DNA of 64,000 nt, from NCBI RefSeq assembly GCF_025506335.1, contig NZ_JANZYO010000003.1:1-64000 (forward strand), read 5' to 3'. This stretch comes from Mumia quercus (GTDB taxonomy: Bacteria > Actinomycetota > Actinomycetes > Propionibacteriales > Nocardioidaceae). Position numbers and translations under genes: made by a program. Shown here one piece after another: positions 33,917 through 42,577 of the stretch. The notes under the pieces were generated by a model, which saw nothing but the letters and a program-made list of their open reading frames with translations, was not told the DNA's origin and did no database searches. Within the stretch, counting starts at the first letter, position 1, and each line of letters begins with the position of its first letter.

Positions 33917-35125
33917 TCACCGTCGGCAGGCGTCGTCGCGCGCGACGAGGGGTGTTCCCGCGTCGGGGGCGAGGGCGAAGAGCCGCCCACCGACGAGCGC
34001 GAGATCGGTGACCTCCGGCTGCGGAACCGGCATCGCGCGCCACCGTACGCCGTCGGTCGAGGCCACGAGGTCGCGCGACTCCTGGCCGGCGGCGAGGGCG
34101 ACGCACGACCCGTCGTACGCCGCCCGTGGGCGTGCGACGTACGGCTCGACGGCGACAGGCGGTGGCCGCAGACGCTCCACGCCCTGCCGGTCCAGCCGCC
34201 ACCCGGCGAGACGCGGCCCGACCCATCCGGCGACCACGCACCCGTCCGCGGCGCACGACACGTCGGTCGCCCCGCTCGACACGCCGGACCCAGCCGGGTC
34301 GGTGAGCGGGAACCGCTCCCATCGGCCCAGGTCGCTCGTACGCCAGGCGACGGCGGCCTGCCGCGTCCCGGCCGCATCGGTCGTCGTCTCGGTGCCCACG
34401 ACCACGACGTGCGCCTCCGTCGCGGCGACCGCGGCCGGCAGCGCCTGGACGTCACCGCGGTCCGCGAACGCACCGACGTCGGTACGGCGCAGCCACCGCC
34501 CGCCGTCCTCGCGCCAGACGGCGGGCGACAAGCGTGAGGGCGAGGTGGCCCAGCTCCCGATCACGGTGGCGACCGGCGCGGACGCGACGCCGGCAAGCCC
34601 ACCGGCGGACGGCCCGCCGAAGGTCTCGAACACCTGCGGCTTCTCGTCGACCCGGTCGAGCGTGCCCGACCAGGCGGTCCAGCGCGGCATGAGGTGAGCC
34701 CCGCCGGTGGCGTTGCCCAGCGCCACGACACTCCCGTCCGGGGCTACGGCCAGCTCGACCAGCGAGGCGACCCGCCCGTACCCGGTCTCCGGCGTGAGCC
34801 GCACGTCCTCCCATCCCCGCTCGCCGCGGAGGAGGAGACGCGGCTCGGCGTCGTCACCCGAGCCTGCGCCGCCGCTCACGACGAGCCGGGTGCCGTCCGT
34901 CGTGGCCACCACCGGCCTCAGGCGTCCGGGCAGCGCCTCGGCCTCCCACCCGCCGGGGAGCGCGCGAGGGGACGGGCTGACGGCGGTCGTCGCGCGCGGC
35001 GACGGCGACTCGGCCGGCGCGGGGGAGGGTGACGTGGCGTGGTCCGCGGCCGACGAGCAGGCGGACAGCGACGCGAGCGCGAGGACCAGCGCTGCCGTAC
35101 GGAGCCACCCGTGCCGCACGGTCAT
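33917..35125 (-). CDS. Hypothetical lipoprotein with repeated beta-strand pattern
   Basis: 402 residues. The signal peptide ends in the lipobox LSAC (Cys23), followed by a Pro/Ser-rich linker (ATSPSPAPAESPSPRATT). The remainder is strand-rich with recurring 'W....G' and 'VALG' elements, for example PDGSVVALGNATGG and TDGVRWRAMPVP, suggesting a beta-propeller such as sialidase-like proteins. No catalytic motif recognised. It is coupled by an ATGA overlap to the upstream gene at 35122-35592 and is likely exported to the outer face of the membrane. Confidence 0.7.
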   Translation of the reverse strand: MTVRHGWLRTAALVLALASLSACSSAADHATSPSPAPAESPSPRATTAVSPSPRALPGGWEAEALPGRLRPVVATTDGTRLVVSGGAGSGDDAEPRLLLRGERGWEDVRLTPETGYGRVASLVELAVAPDGSVVALGNATGGAHLMPRWTAWSGTLDRVDEKPQVFETFGGPSAGGLAGVASAPVATVIGSWATSPSRLSPAVWREDGGRWLRRTDVGAFADRGDVQALPAAVAATEAHVVVVGTETTTDAAGTRQAAVAWRTSDLGRWERFPLTDPAGSGVSSGATDVSCAADGCVVAGWVGPRLAGWRLDRQGVERLRPPPVAVEPYVARPRAAYDGSCVALAAGQESRDLVASTDGVRWRAMPVPQPEVTDLALVGGRLFALAPDAGTPLVARDDACRR

Positions 35126-35592
35126 GACAGGTCGAGGGCCTCGGCGAGGTCGTCCGGGAGCGCGCCGGTGCGCGGGTAGTCCGGGTCGGCGACGTACAGC
35201 GCGTCGCGGTCTCGGCTCGGGTCGTACCGGGCCACGACCGCCCGCGCGGGATCGACACCCGGGATGTGGCGGACCCCGGCCGGTCGGAACTCCAACGTCT
35301 CCATGGCGTCCGGGTCACAGCTTCGGGGTCCCTCGCCGTCGTTCAGCGGGTCGCCCGGCGGCACGAGGTCGTCGCGTGCGAGCTGGCGGCCCACCGAGTA
35401 GTACGTCCGCCCGTCGTACGTCATGCGGGCGCAGTCTCCCAGCGGCGCCTGCGTGCCGGCGGTGCGGTCGGGTTCCGGACCTGCCTCGGCGTCCTCGCGG
35501 CCCCACCCGGTCACTGCCGCGACCACGACCACCGCCAGCAGCAGGGAGACCGTGCACGCACCGAGGACGAGGCGACGTCGGTTGCGGCTCAT
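35122..35592 (-). CDS. Hypothetical membrane-anchored extracytoplasmic protein
   Basis: 156 residues: RNRRRLVLGACTVSLLLAVV forms a basic, then hydrophobic anchor. The external part contains two cysteines (GDCARMTYDG and GPRSCDPDA) that could form a disulphide. No family recognised. The ATG at 35592 is chosen because upstream sequence lacks coding character. Its stop overlaps the start of the lipoprotein gene (ATGA), so the two are probably made together and may act as a pair at the cell surface. Confidence 0.6.
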   Translation of the reverse strand: MSRNRRRLVLGACTVSLLLAVVVVAAVTGWGREDAEAGPEPDRTAGTQAPLGDCARMTYDGRTYYSVGRQLARDDLVPPGDPLNDGEGPRSCDPDAMETLEFRPAGVRHIPGVDPARAVVARYDPSRDRDALYVADPDYPRTGALPDDLAEALDLS

Positions 35593-35722
35593 CCCCGCAC
35601 CGTATCGGCACGGCGGCGACCTGTCTCGGGGGCAGGCTCGCGTCGCGCAGACCGACGTGCGAGGCTGCGAAGAGGCGCTGTCGACGGTGACGCACGGACG
35701 ACCTTCAGACGAGAGGGCGGAC

Positions 35723-36256
35723 ATGGGACGCAGGGTGCTGGTGACCGGAGGGGTGCGGTCGGGCAAGTCCCGCTACGCCGAGTCGCTGCTCCAGCGAGAA
35801 CCGGTGGTCTCCTACATCGCCCCCGGCCCGGTGCCGGACGGGTCAGACCCCGAGTGGGTCGCCCGGGTCGCCGAGCACCAGAGGCGACGTCCCGAGTCCT
35901 GGATCACGCGGGAGACCACCGACGTCACGAGCGCGCTGGAGGGCGCCACGACGCCGGTGATCGTCGACTGCCTCAGCACCTGGGCGACCGCGATGCTGGA
36001 CGAGGTGGGGGCCTGGGACGCGCCGGACGCCCAGTGGCGACCCGAGGTCGGCAAGCGGATCGACGGCCTCGTCGAGGCGTGGTGCGCGCGACGGGACCTC
36101 ACGGTGGCGGTCACGAACGAGGTCGGGTTCGGTGTCGTGCCCGAGCACCGCTCGGGCCGGGTGTTCCGTGACGTGCTTGGCCTCGTGAACCAGCGGGTCG
36201 CCGCCTGCTCGGACGAGGTGGCGCTGGTCGTCGCCGGGCGGGTGCTCTACCTGTAG
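35723..36256 (+). CDS. cobU: Adenosylcobinamide kinase/guanylyltransferase
   Basis: A 177-residue bifunctional enzyme (CobU/CobP) that phosphorylates adenosylcobinamide and then adds GMP to give adenosyl-GDP-cobinamide in the nucleotide-loop assembly of cobalamin. The P-loop GGVRSGKSRYAE is at the N-terminus; VIVDCLSTWAT and VTNEVGFGVVPEHRSGRVFRD are family signatures. ATG at 35723. It is convergent with cobS/cobT, which finish the same pathway, 15 bases away. Confidence 0.94.
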   Translation: MGRRVLVTGGVRSGKSRYAESLLQREPVVSYIAPGPVPDGSDPEWVARVAEHQRRRPESWITRETTDVTSALEGATTPVIVDCLSTWATAMLDEVGAWDAPDAQWRPEVGKRIDGLVEAWCARRDLTVAVTNEVGFGVVPEHRSGRVFRDVLGLVNQRVAACSDEVALVVAGRVLYL

Positions 36257-36271
36257 TGAGAGGGACGCCGC

Positions 36272-37063
36272 TCAGGCAGCGGTCAGCGCGACGACGCACA
36301 GCGCCGCGAGCGCCAGCTCGACGGAGGCGCCGATCACGTCGCCGGTGATCCCGCCGAGGACGGAGATCGCCCGCCGGACGAGGAGGGCGACGCAGAGCGC
36401 GGCCGCGACGACCGCGAGGGGCCCGAGCCACCACGGCTCCCCGGTCGCCGCGACCGCCCCGGCGAGCGCGGCGGCGACGAAGCAGCCGACCGCGACTGCC
36501 CCGGCGAGCGGTACCGACCCGGCCACGGCCGCTCCGAGACCCGTCGGCGCCGCGGCCGGGACCGGACGTGCGCAGACGATCGCGCACGCCGCCCGGGACG
36601 CGCAGACGAGGACGCCGGCGAGCAGCCACCCGTACGGGCGGGCGGCGAGCGCGCCGAGGGCGGCGGCCTGCAGGACCAGCACGAGGACCAGCGCGGCCAC
36701 TCCGGCAGGTCCGACGTCCCCGGACTTCATGATCGCGAGGCGCCGCTCCCGGTCGTACGGGGCGCTGAGCCCGTCGGCGGTGTCGGCCAGGCCGTCCAGG
36801 TGCAGCACCCGCGTGCCGACTGCGAGCACGCCGACCGCGAGCGCGCCGGTGAGCATGCCGGGCCACCCGAGCACGGACCCGAGGGCGACGACCGCGCAGA
36901 CCCCGAGCGCGAGCGGCGTCACCGCGAGCGGAGCGAGCAGCATCGCCGTGCGCGCACGGGCGGCGTCGACGGTCGACGGTGGCGCGACCGGGAGGACGGT
37001 GAACGTCCCTGCCGCGAGCAGGACGCCGTCGGGGACGACGCCGCGCCCTGCCTCGACGGTCAC
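36272..37063 (-). CDS. cobS: Adenosylcobinamide-GDP ribazoletransferase (cobalamin synthase)
   Basis: A 263-residue membrane enzyme joining adenosyl-GDP-cobinamide and alpha-ribazole to make adenosylcobalamin (or its phosphate). The conserved HLDGLADTADGL motif holds the metal-binding aspartates, and DRERRLAIMKSGDVGPAGV follows. Six or seven hydrophobic segments. GTG at 37063 overlaps the cobT stop (GTGA), which fixes the start; upstream reading is antisense-like. The gene is co-translated with cobT. Confidence 0.94.
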   Translation of the reverse strand: MTVEAGRGVVPDGVLLAAGTFTVLPVAPPSTVDAARARTAMLLAPLAVTPLALGVCAVVALGSVLGWPGMLTGALAVGVLAVGTRVLHLDGLADTADGLSAPYDRERRLAIMKSGDVGPAGVAALVLVLVLQAAALGALAARPYGWLLAGVLVCASRAACAIVCARPVPAAAPTGLGAAVAGSVPLAGAVAVGCFVAAALAGAVAATGEPWWLGPLAVVAAALCVALLVRRAISVLGGITGDVIGASVELALAALCVVALTAA

Positions 37064-38109
37064 GACCCGAGGACGTCCGCGAGGAGCGACATGTCGGTGA
37101 GCAGCGCGCCCGCCGAGCGCAGCACCGGCAGGGCGGCGACGGCGCCGCTGCCCTCCCCGAGGCGCATGCCGAGGTCGAGGAGCGGCTCGAGGCCGAGCTT
37201 GCTCAGGGCGAGCGCCTGCGCCGGTTCGGGGGAGCGGTGGCCGGCAGCGAACCACGCTGCTGAGCCCGGGGCGTAGTCCTCGGCCACCAGCGCGCACGCG
37301 ACCGAGATGACACCGTCGAGCAGCACCGGGACACCGCGTCGCGCCGCCTCGGCGAGGAACCCGACCTGAGCCGCCAGGTCGGCCGAACCGAGCGCGGTGA
37401 GGCGCTCGACGGGATCGGACACGCGCTCACCCGCCCGTACGAGCGCCTGTGCGACGACCTGCTCCTTGTGTGCGAGCGTCGCCTCGTCCACGCCCGACCC
37501 ACGGCCGGTGACGTCACGGGCGTCGAGCCCCAGCGAGGCGGCGATCAGCGCGGCCGACGGTGTCGTGTTGCCGATGCCCATGTCGCCGGGAATCAGCAGG
37601 TCCGCGCCGGAGGCGATCTCCTCGGCCGCCACGTCGGCACCGACGGCGAGCGCCCGGCGCGTCTCGTCCGTGCTCAGCGCGTCCTCAAGGTGGATCGCCC
37701 CGGAGCCGCGACGGATCTTGTGCGTGCTCACCTCGGCGGGGAGCACGCCAGGGTCGATGTCGACACCGAGGTCGAGCACGCGCAGCGCCGCTCCGTGCTG
37801 GCGGGCGAGGACGGCGACCCCGGCTCCTCCGGAAAGGAACTGGCGGACCATCAGCGCGGTGATCTCCTTCGGGTAGGCGGAGACCCCGTGCGACGTCACG
37901 CCGTGGTCGCCGGCGAACACCACGACGCGTACGTCCTCGAGCGGCCGCGGCGGGCACGCGTCCTGGACGGCCGACAGCCACACCGCCGTCTCGCCGAGAC
38001 GACCCAGTGCACCCGCAGGGGTCGCGAGCCCGGCGAGGCGTTCGGCGGCCAGCGTACGGGCGCGGTCGGACGGGCAAGCGACGCGGCCGGGGGCGTCAGG
38101 ACGGGTCAT
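37060..38109 (-). CDS. cobT: Nicotinate-nucleotide--dimethylbenzimidazole phosphoribosyltransferase
   Basis: A 349-residue enzyme that makes alpha-ribazole phosphate for the lower ligand of cobalamin. Signatures include VVVFAGDHGVTSHGVSAYPKEIT, the catalytic region with LLIPGDMGIGNTTPSAAL, and GRGSGVDEATLAHK. The catalytic Glu expected near the C-terminus is represented by GMRLGEGSGA. ATG at 38109. It leads the two-gene unit with cobS on the minus strand. Confidence 0.95.
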   Translation of the reverse strand: MTRPDAPGRVACPSDRARTLAAERLAGLATPAGALGRLGETAVWLSAVQDACPPRPLEDVRVVVFAGDHGVTSHGVSAYPKEITALMVRQFLSGGAGVAVLARQHGAALRVLDLGVDIDPGVLPAEVSTHKIRRGSGAIHLEDALSTDETRRALAVGADVAAEEIASGADLLIPGDMGIGNTTPSAALIAASLGLDARDVTGRGSGVDEATLAHKEQVVAQALVRAGERVSDPVERLTALGSADLAAQVGFLAEAARRGVPVLLDGVISVACALVAEDYAPGSAAWFAAGHRSPEPAQALALSKLGLEPLLDLGMRLGEGSGAVAALPVLRSAGALLTDMSLLADVLGS

Positions 38110-38258
38110 CAGGTCGGTCCTCGAGGTCGACGGAAGAGCACTCCAGCGTACGCCCGCGTCCGCCCGACCGGCCGACGCGACCGCCCACCGCGTCGTACCG
38201 ACCGCTCACCGACGCGACCGCGCCGTGCGTGGACCCGGGTGCGGGCCAGTGCCAGCCT

Positions 38259-38276
38259 GTGTGACCGCAGTCACAC
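38259..38276. promoter_or_regulatory. CRP/GlxR-type palindrome upstream of the DUF3311/symporter operon
   Basis: GTGTGACCGCAGTCACAC is a perfect palindrome containing TGTGA-N6-TCACA, the recognition pattern of cAMP-dependent CRP and of GlxR in actinobacteria. It lies 25 bases before the DUF3311 start codon, so binding would more likely affect initiation or repress than activate from afar. Regulation of carboxylate uptake by carbon status would make sense. Confidence 0.6.
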
Positions 38277-38300
38277 CGCCTCGAGAGAGTGAGACCCGCG

Positions 38301-38600
38301 ATGACCACCGGCAACGACGAGGTCGACGACCCGACCTTGCACGACACCCCGCCTCCCGCCAACCGCGCGCTGCTGACGGTCGCGGCCGTGCTGCTCGCGA
38401 TCCCCGTGATCGCGCTGCTGTGGGTGGACTCGTACGCACGCGTCGACCCGAAGCTGGGCCCCTGGCCGTTCTTCTTCTGGTACCAGTTCCTCTGGGTCTT
38501 CCTCACCGCCGGCCTGACCTACACCTCGTACCGGATCGTCCTCGTGGCCCGCCCGCACCGCCCGATGCGACCCCACGCGTCCGAGGAGGTCGAGCGATGA
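38301..38600 (+). CDS. DUF3311 small symporter companion
   Basis: 99 residues: a hydrophilic N-terminus, two membrane helices (LLTVAAVLLAIPVIALLWVD and FWYQFLWVFLTAGLTYTSY) and a charged tail. The sequence KLGPWPFFFWYQFLWV is typical of DUF3311 proteins that precede monocarboxylate permeases of the MctP type. GAGAGAG precedes the ATG. The stop overlaps the symporter start (ATGA 38597-38600). Confidence 0.9.
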   Translation: MTTGNDEVDDPTLHDTPPPANRALLTVAAVLLAIPVIALLWVDSYARVDPKLGPWPFFFWYQFLWVFLTAGLTYTSYRIVLVARPHRPMRPHASEEVER

Positions 38601-40258
38601 GCGACGTCAACGGGGTCGCCCTCACCGTCCTGATCCTGCTCTTCGCGCTCGTCACGGTGATGGGCTTCCTGGCCGCGCGCTGGCGCCGCCCGCCGTCGAT
38701 GGAGTCCCTGGACGAGTGGGGCCTCGGCGGGCGAGGCTTCGGGACCTGGGTGACCTGGTTCCTGCTCGGCGGCGACCTCTACACCGCGTACACGTTCGTG
38801 GCGGTCCCGGCCGCGATGTTCGCCACCGGTGCCGTGGCCGGCTTCTTCGCGGTGCCGTACACGATCGTGCTCTACCCGATCATCTTCGTCTTCATGGCGC
38901 GGCTGTGGTCGGTGAGCCACCGGCACGGGTACGTGACGCCGGCCGACTTCGTGCGCGGGCGCTACAGCAGCCGAGGGCTGACGCTCGCCGTCGCCATCAC
39001 CGGCTTCCTCGCGACCATGCCGTACATCGCGCTCCAGCTCGTCGGCATCCAGGCGGTGCTCGAGGTGGCGGGTCTCGGCGGCGGCTCCAACTGGATCGCC
39101 AAGGACGCGCCGCTGTTCATCGCGTTCGCGCTGCTCGCGGCGTACACGTACTCGTCGGGCCTGCGTGCGCCGGCCGTGATCGCGTTCGTGAAGGACACGC
39201 TGATCTACCTCGTCATCATCGTCGCGATCGTCTACCTCCCGTCGAAGGTCGGGGGCTGGGACGCCGTGTTCGGCGCGGCCGAAAAGAAGATGTCCACCCC
39301 GAACCCGGCGACGGGCGCGCCCACCGGCTCGTTCATCCCGACCGGCCTCGACAACCACTGGGCCTACGCGACGCTCGCGCTGGGCTCGGCGCTCGCGCTG
39401 TTCATGTACCCGCACTCGATCACGGCGACGCTGTCGAGCCAGTCGCGCCAAACGATCCGGCGCAACGCGTCGATCCTGCCGGCGTACTCGTTCATCCTCG
39501 GCCTGCTCGCGCTGCTCGGCTGGGTCGCGATCGCGGCGGGGACGAAGCCGGTCGGGCTCGACGGCGAGCCGAACGCACAGCTGGTGATCCCGCAGCTGTT
39601 CGAGGACATGTTCCCGTCGTGGTTCGCCGGCGTCGCGTGGGCGGCGATCGCGATCGGAGCGCTGGTCCCGGCGGCGATCATGTCGATCGCGGCGGCGAAC
39701 ACGTTCACCCGCAACGTCTACAAGGAGTACCTGAAACCGGATGCGACGCCACAGCAGGAGGCCAAGGTCTCGAAGCTGTCGTCGCTGGTCGTGAAGGTCT
39801 TCGCGCTGGTCTTCGTCCTGACGCTCGACAAGCAGAACGCGATCAACTTCCAGCTCCTCGGCGGCATCTGGATCCTCCAGACGCTCCCCGCGATCGTGTT
39901 CAGCCTCTACACGCGGTGGTTCCACCGGTGGGGCCTGCTCGCCGGCTGGGCCGTCGGCATGGTGTACGGCACGGTCAGTGCGTACAACGTCGTCAACCCC
40001 GTCACCGGGGCGCACTTCGGGGGGTCGCTCGACCCGATCCCGGTCATCGGGCACCTCGGCTACATCGGGCTGACGGCGTTCGCGATCAACCTCGTCGTGG
40101 CCGCCCTCGTCACGCTCGCGCTGCGGGCCGGCAAGGTGTCGAACGGGACGGACGAGACGATCGCGGGCGACTACTTCGCGGACGAGGGTGATCCGCGGGT
40201 CATGAAGACCCTCCCCGGTCTCGACGAGCCGGCCGGCGGTCTCTCAGAGACGCGTTGA
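38597..40258 (+). CDS. Sodium:solute symporter, MctP-like monocarboxylate permease
   Basis: A 553-residue SSF protein with about 13 membrane segments. DEWGLGGRGFGTWVTWFLLGGDLYTAYTF near the N-terminus, SHRHGYVTPADFVRGRY and IMSIAAANTFTRNVYKEYL are typical of this branch. It is coupled by ATGA to the DUF3311 gene, the usual pair for uptake of lactate, pyruvate, acetate or alanine. It is distinct from the ActP-like transporter at 25.7 kb, which has a different small partner and regulator. The 3' end overlaps the convergent epimerase gene by 15 bases. Confidence 0.91.
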   Translation: MSDVNGVALTVLILLFALVTVMGFLAARWRRPPSMESLDEWGLGGRGFGTWVTWFLLGGDLYTAYTFVAVPAAMFATGAVAGFFAVPYTIVLYPIIFVFMARLWSVSHRHGYVTPADFVRGRYSSRGLTLAVAITGFLATMPYIALQLVGIQAVLEVAGLGGGSNWIAKDAPLFIAFALLAAYTYSSGLRAPAVIAFVKDTLIYLVIIVAIVYLPSKVGGWDAVFGAAEKKMSTPNPATGAPTGSFIPTGLDNHWAYATLALGSALALFMYPHSITATLSSQSRQTIRRNASILPAYSFILGLLALLGWVAIAAGTKPVGLDGEPNAQLVIPQLFEDMFPSWFAGVAWAAIAIGALVPAAIMSIAAANTFTRNVYKEYLKPDATPQQEAKVSKLSSLVVKVFALVFVLTLDKQNAINFQLLGGIWILQTLPAIVFSLYTRWFHRWGLLAGWAVGMVYGTVSAYNVVNPVTGAHFGGSLDPIPVIGHLGYIGLTAFAINLVVAALVTLALRAGKVSNGTDETIAGDYFADEGDPRVMKTLPGLDEPAGGLSETR

Positions 40259-41272
40259 GTCCGGCTGCAGCGGAGGAGTGGAGTCACCGGCGCCTTCACG
40301 GGCGCCGGTGACCATCTCCGCGAGGGCCTCGGCGGCGCCGTGGCGCGGCTGCCAGCCGAGCTCCGTCTTCGCGCGGGCGGTCGCCAGCACGGGGACCCGG
40401 AGGAGGGCGTCGAACAGGTAGCCGGGGGCCCCGGCCAGCCGCACGCGCCACGCTCCCTCCAACGCGGCGCGTGCGACGCTCTGAGGTGCCTCGACCGTGC
40501 GGGCACCGAAGATCTCGCCGAGCTCGTCGCGCCGCAGGACGCCGTCCGCGGCGACGTTGAACGCGCCGCGGACCGGCCGCTCGACCGTCTCGGCGTAGAC
40601 ACGTGCGAGGTCGTCGGCGTGGACGGTCTGCAGGCGCAGGCCCGCAGGGACGGGCAGCACGGGCAGCAGGCGGCGGTCGAGCATCCAGGGACGCAAGCCG
40701 GGGGCGCCGAAGATCCGTCGCTGCTCGGACGCGGCCGAGCGCTGGAACACGAACGCCGGCCGGACGCGGACCACGCGGACGTCGGGGTGCGTGGCCTCGA
40801 AGGCGTCGAGCGCGCGCTCGACGTACGCCTTCTCACGGCAGTACGACGCGGGGGACGGGCCGTCGGTCGGCCACGACTCGTCGACCGGCTCGTCGTCGAG
40901 GCTCGGCGAGTACGCGGCGACCGAGGACGCGCAGACGACGACGCCGACTCCCGCACGCGAGGCCGCGGCGAGCACGTTCCGCGTGCCGACCGCGTTCGCC
41001 CGCCAGGTCGTGTCCGGGTCGTGGGTCGGCTGGAACATCCACGCGAGGTGCACGAGAGCGTCGGCGCCGGCGAGGACGGAGTCGAGCGGGTCCGTCCCGA
41101 CGTCGGCGGTGTGCCACCGGACGTCGACGGGGACGCCGTCGGGGCCGCGGTCGCCGGGGCCGCTGCGGGGATCACGACGGGCGACGCCGACCAGCGTGTG
41201 GTGCCGGCGTGCGAGCTCGCGCAGCAGGGCGGTCCCGACATTGCCTGTGGCTCCCGTGACGACGACGCGCAT
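40244..41272 (-). CDS. NAD-dependent epimerase/dehydratase (extended SDR)
   Basis: A 342-residue extended short-chain dehydrogenase. NAD-binding VTGATGNVGTALLRELA is at residues 4-20, ALVHLAWMFQPTHD contains the second strand motif, and the active-site Y-x3-K is YCREK. The Ser of CASSVAAY completes the catalytic triad. The C-terminal substrate domain is too variable to name a sugar. It lies between the symporter and cobA with no obvious connection to either. Confidence 0.87.
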   Translation of the reverse strand: MRVVVTGATGNVGTALLRELARRHHTLVGVARRDPRSGPGDRGPDGVPVDVRWHTADVGTDPLDSVLAGADALVHLAWMFQPTHDPDTTWRANAVGTRNVLAAASRAGVGVVVCASSVAAYSPSLDDEPVDESWPTDGPSPASYCREKAYVERALDAFEATHPDVRVVRVRPAFVFQRSAASEQRRIFGAPGLRPWMLDRRLLPVLPVPAGLRLQTVHADDLARVYAETVERPVRGAFNVAADGVLRRDELGEIFGARTVEAPQSVARAALEGAWRVRLAGAPGYLFDALLRVPVLATARAKTELGWQPRHGAAEALAEMVTGAREGAGDSTPPLQPDSTRL

Positions 41273-41332
41273 CGCTGCTCCTTCCGTCCCTGCACGGGTA
41301 CCCGCAGGGACGAGCCGTCAAACGACGAGCCG

Positions 41333-42472
41333 TCAGACCGGGCGCGCCGCGACGTCGCCGACGACGGTGATCGCGGGGGCACCGATGCCCTCGGCAGCCA
41401 CCCGCGCGGCGATCGTCGCGACGTCGGCACGGACGCTGCGCTGCGTCGGCAGCGTGGCGTCGGCGATCGTCGCCGCGGGAGTCGCAGGGTCGAGGCCCGC
41501 GGCGACGAGGGTCTCCGTGATCGCCGGGAGGGTCGCGACCGCCATGAGGAGGACGAGGTTCGTGCCCGAGCGGGCGAGCGCGTCCCAGTCGAGGGTGGAG
41601 CGCGGGTCGCCCGGGGGGACGTGCCCGGAGACGACGGTGAAGCCCTGGCTCAGGCCGCGGTGCGTGACCGGGATCCCGGCGAGCGCGGGGCCCGCGATCG
41701 CGGAGGTGACCCCGGGGACGACGTCGACCGGGATGCCCGCCGCGACGCAGGCCTCGACCTCCTCGCCGCCGCGCCCGAACACGAACGGGTCGCCACCCTT
41801 GAGGCGTACGACGCGCTTGCCGGCCGCAGCATGCGTGACCAGGACGCGGTTGATCTCCTCCTGCGGCGTCGAGCGCCCCCGGGGGATCTTGCCGACGTCG
41901 ACGACCTCCGCGTCGAGCCCGTCTAGGACGCCCAGGGGAGCGAGCCGGTCCGTGACGACGACGTCAGCCGACCGTACGGCCTCGAGCCCGGCGACCGTGA
42001 TCAGCCCCGGGTCGCCCGGTCCGCCACCCACCAGCACGACCCGTCCCCGATTCGGACAGTTCCCCACGTCTTCGCCCCCTTCGGAACGTGGGGAACTGCC
42101 CGAATCGGGGACGGTGCACCAGGTGCCGGCGTCGGCGGCCTCGGCGGCGACCCGGGCGTCCAGCAGGGGGTCGCCGCTCGCGGGCACCACCAGGTCATGA
42201 CCGACGACGTCGCCACGGTCGTACGCACGGGTGTGCCAGGTCACGACGCCCCGCTCGGCGAGGTCCTCGATCGACGGCACCGAGTGCGCGGCCACGACGG
42301 TGACCCGTGCTCCGCCGTCGCGCAGGGACGCGACCTGCGCGAGCGCGGCGGTGCCGCCGCCGACCACGAGGACGCGGCGGCCGGAGACCGGGAAGGTGGC
42401 GCGGAATCCCGCGTCGCGTGCCATCAGCGCGGCCGTCCTCTCGTTCACGGAATGAGCCCCGATGGTAGGCAC
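41333..42472 (-). CDS. cobA: Uroporphyrinogen-III C-methyltransferase with N-terminal siroheme-type dehydrogenase domain (CysG-like)
   Basis: A 379-residue fusion. The first 115 residues form an NAD-binding domain (GRRVLVVGGGTAALAQVA). The SUMT domain starts at VVLVGGGPGDPGLITVAG and has RLKGGDPFVFGRGGEE and VVPGVTSAIAGPALAGIPVTHRG. It makes precorrin-2 from uroporphyrinogen III using SAM, the entry to cobalamin and siroheme. Between the domains a linker of about 25 residues replaces the central region usually found in CysG. That linker is encoded by the hairpin at 42041-42114. ATG 42472 or ATG 42424 could start it. Confidence 0.88.
   Translation of the reverse strand: MPTIGAHSVNERTAALMARDAGFRATFPVSGRRVLVVGGGTAALAQVASLRDGGARVTVVAAHSVPSIEDLAERGVVTWHTRAYDRGDVVGHDLVVPASGDPLLDARVAAEAADAGTWCTVPDSGSSPRSEGGEDVGNCPNRGRVVLVGGGPGDPGLITVAGLEAVRSADVVVTDRLAPLGVLDGLDAEVVDVGKIPRGRSTPQEEINRVLVTHAAAGKRVVRLKGGDPFVFGRGGEEVEACVAAGIPVDVVPGVTSAIAGPALAGIPVTHRGLSQGFTVVSGHVPPGDPRSTLDWDALARSGTNLVLLMAVATLPAITETLVAAGLDPATPAATIADATLPTQRSVRADVATIAARVAAEGIGAPAITVVGDVAARPV
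42041..42114. repeat. Near-perfect 29-base hairpin inside the cobA coding sequence
   Basis: Bases 42041-42069 pair with 42086-42114 with a single A-C mismatch (42056/42099), around a 16-base loop. The arms contain CCCCGATTCGG and CAGTTCCCCACGT. It encodes in frame the linker (DSGSSPRSEGGEDVGNCPN) between the two enzyme domains of cobA. Arm length, loop length and the single A-C mismatch resemble the unrelated hairpin at 60348-60417. Confidence 0.85.
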
Positions 42473-42577
42473 GGATGCCTCCCGCCGTTCGGACGCTCCG
42501 CATCGCGGACAAAACTGCCCGATCTCCTGCTCCCCGGGCTTGGGCTAGAGGCCCGCAGGCGACTACCGTCAGCACCC

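Noticed and set aside
35423-35722. N-terminal extension of cobU
   Set aside because: The frame is open but lies antisense to the neighbouring membrane-protein gene; the P-loop position and the ATG at 35723 fit the normal CobU start.
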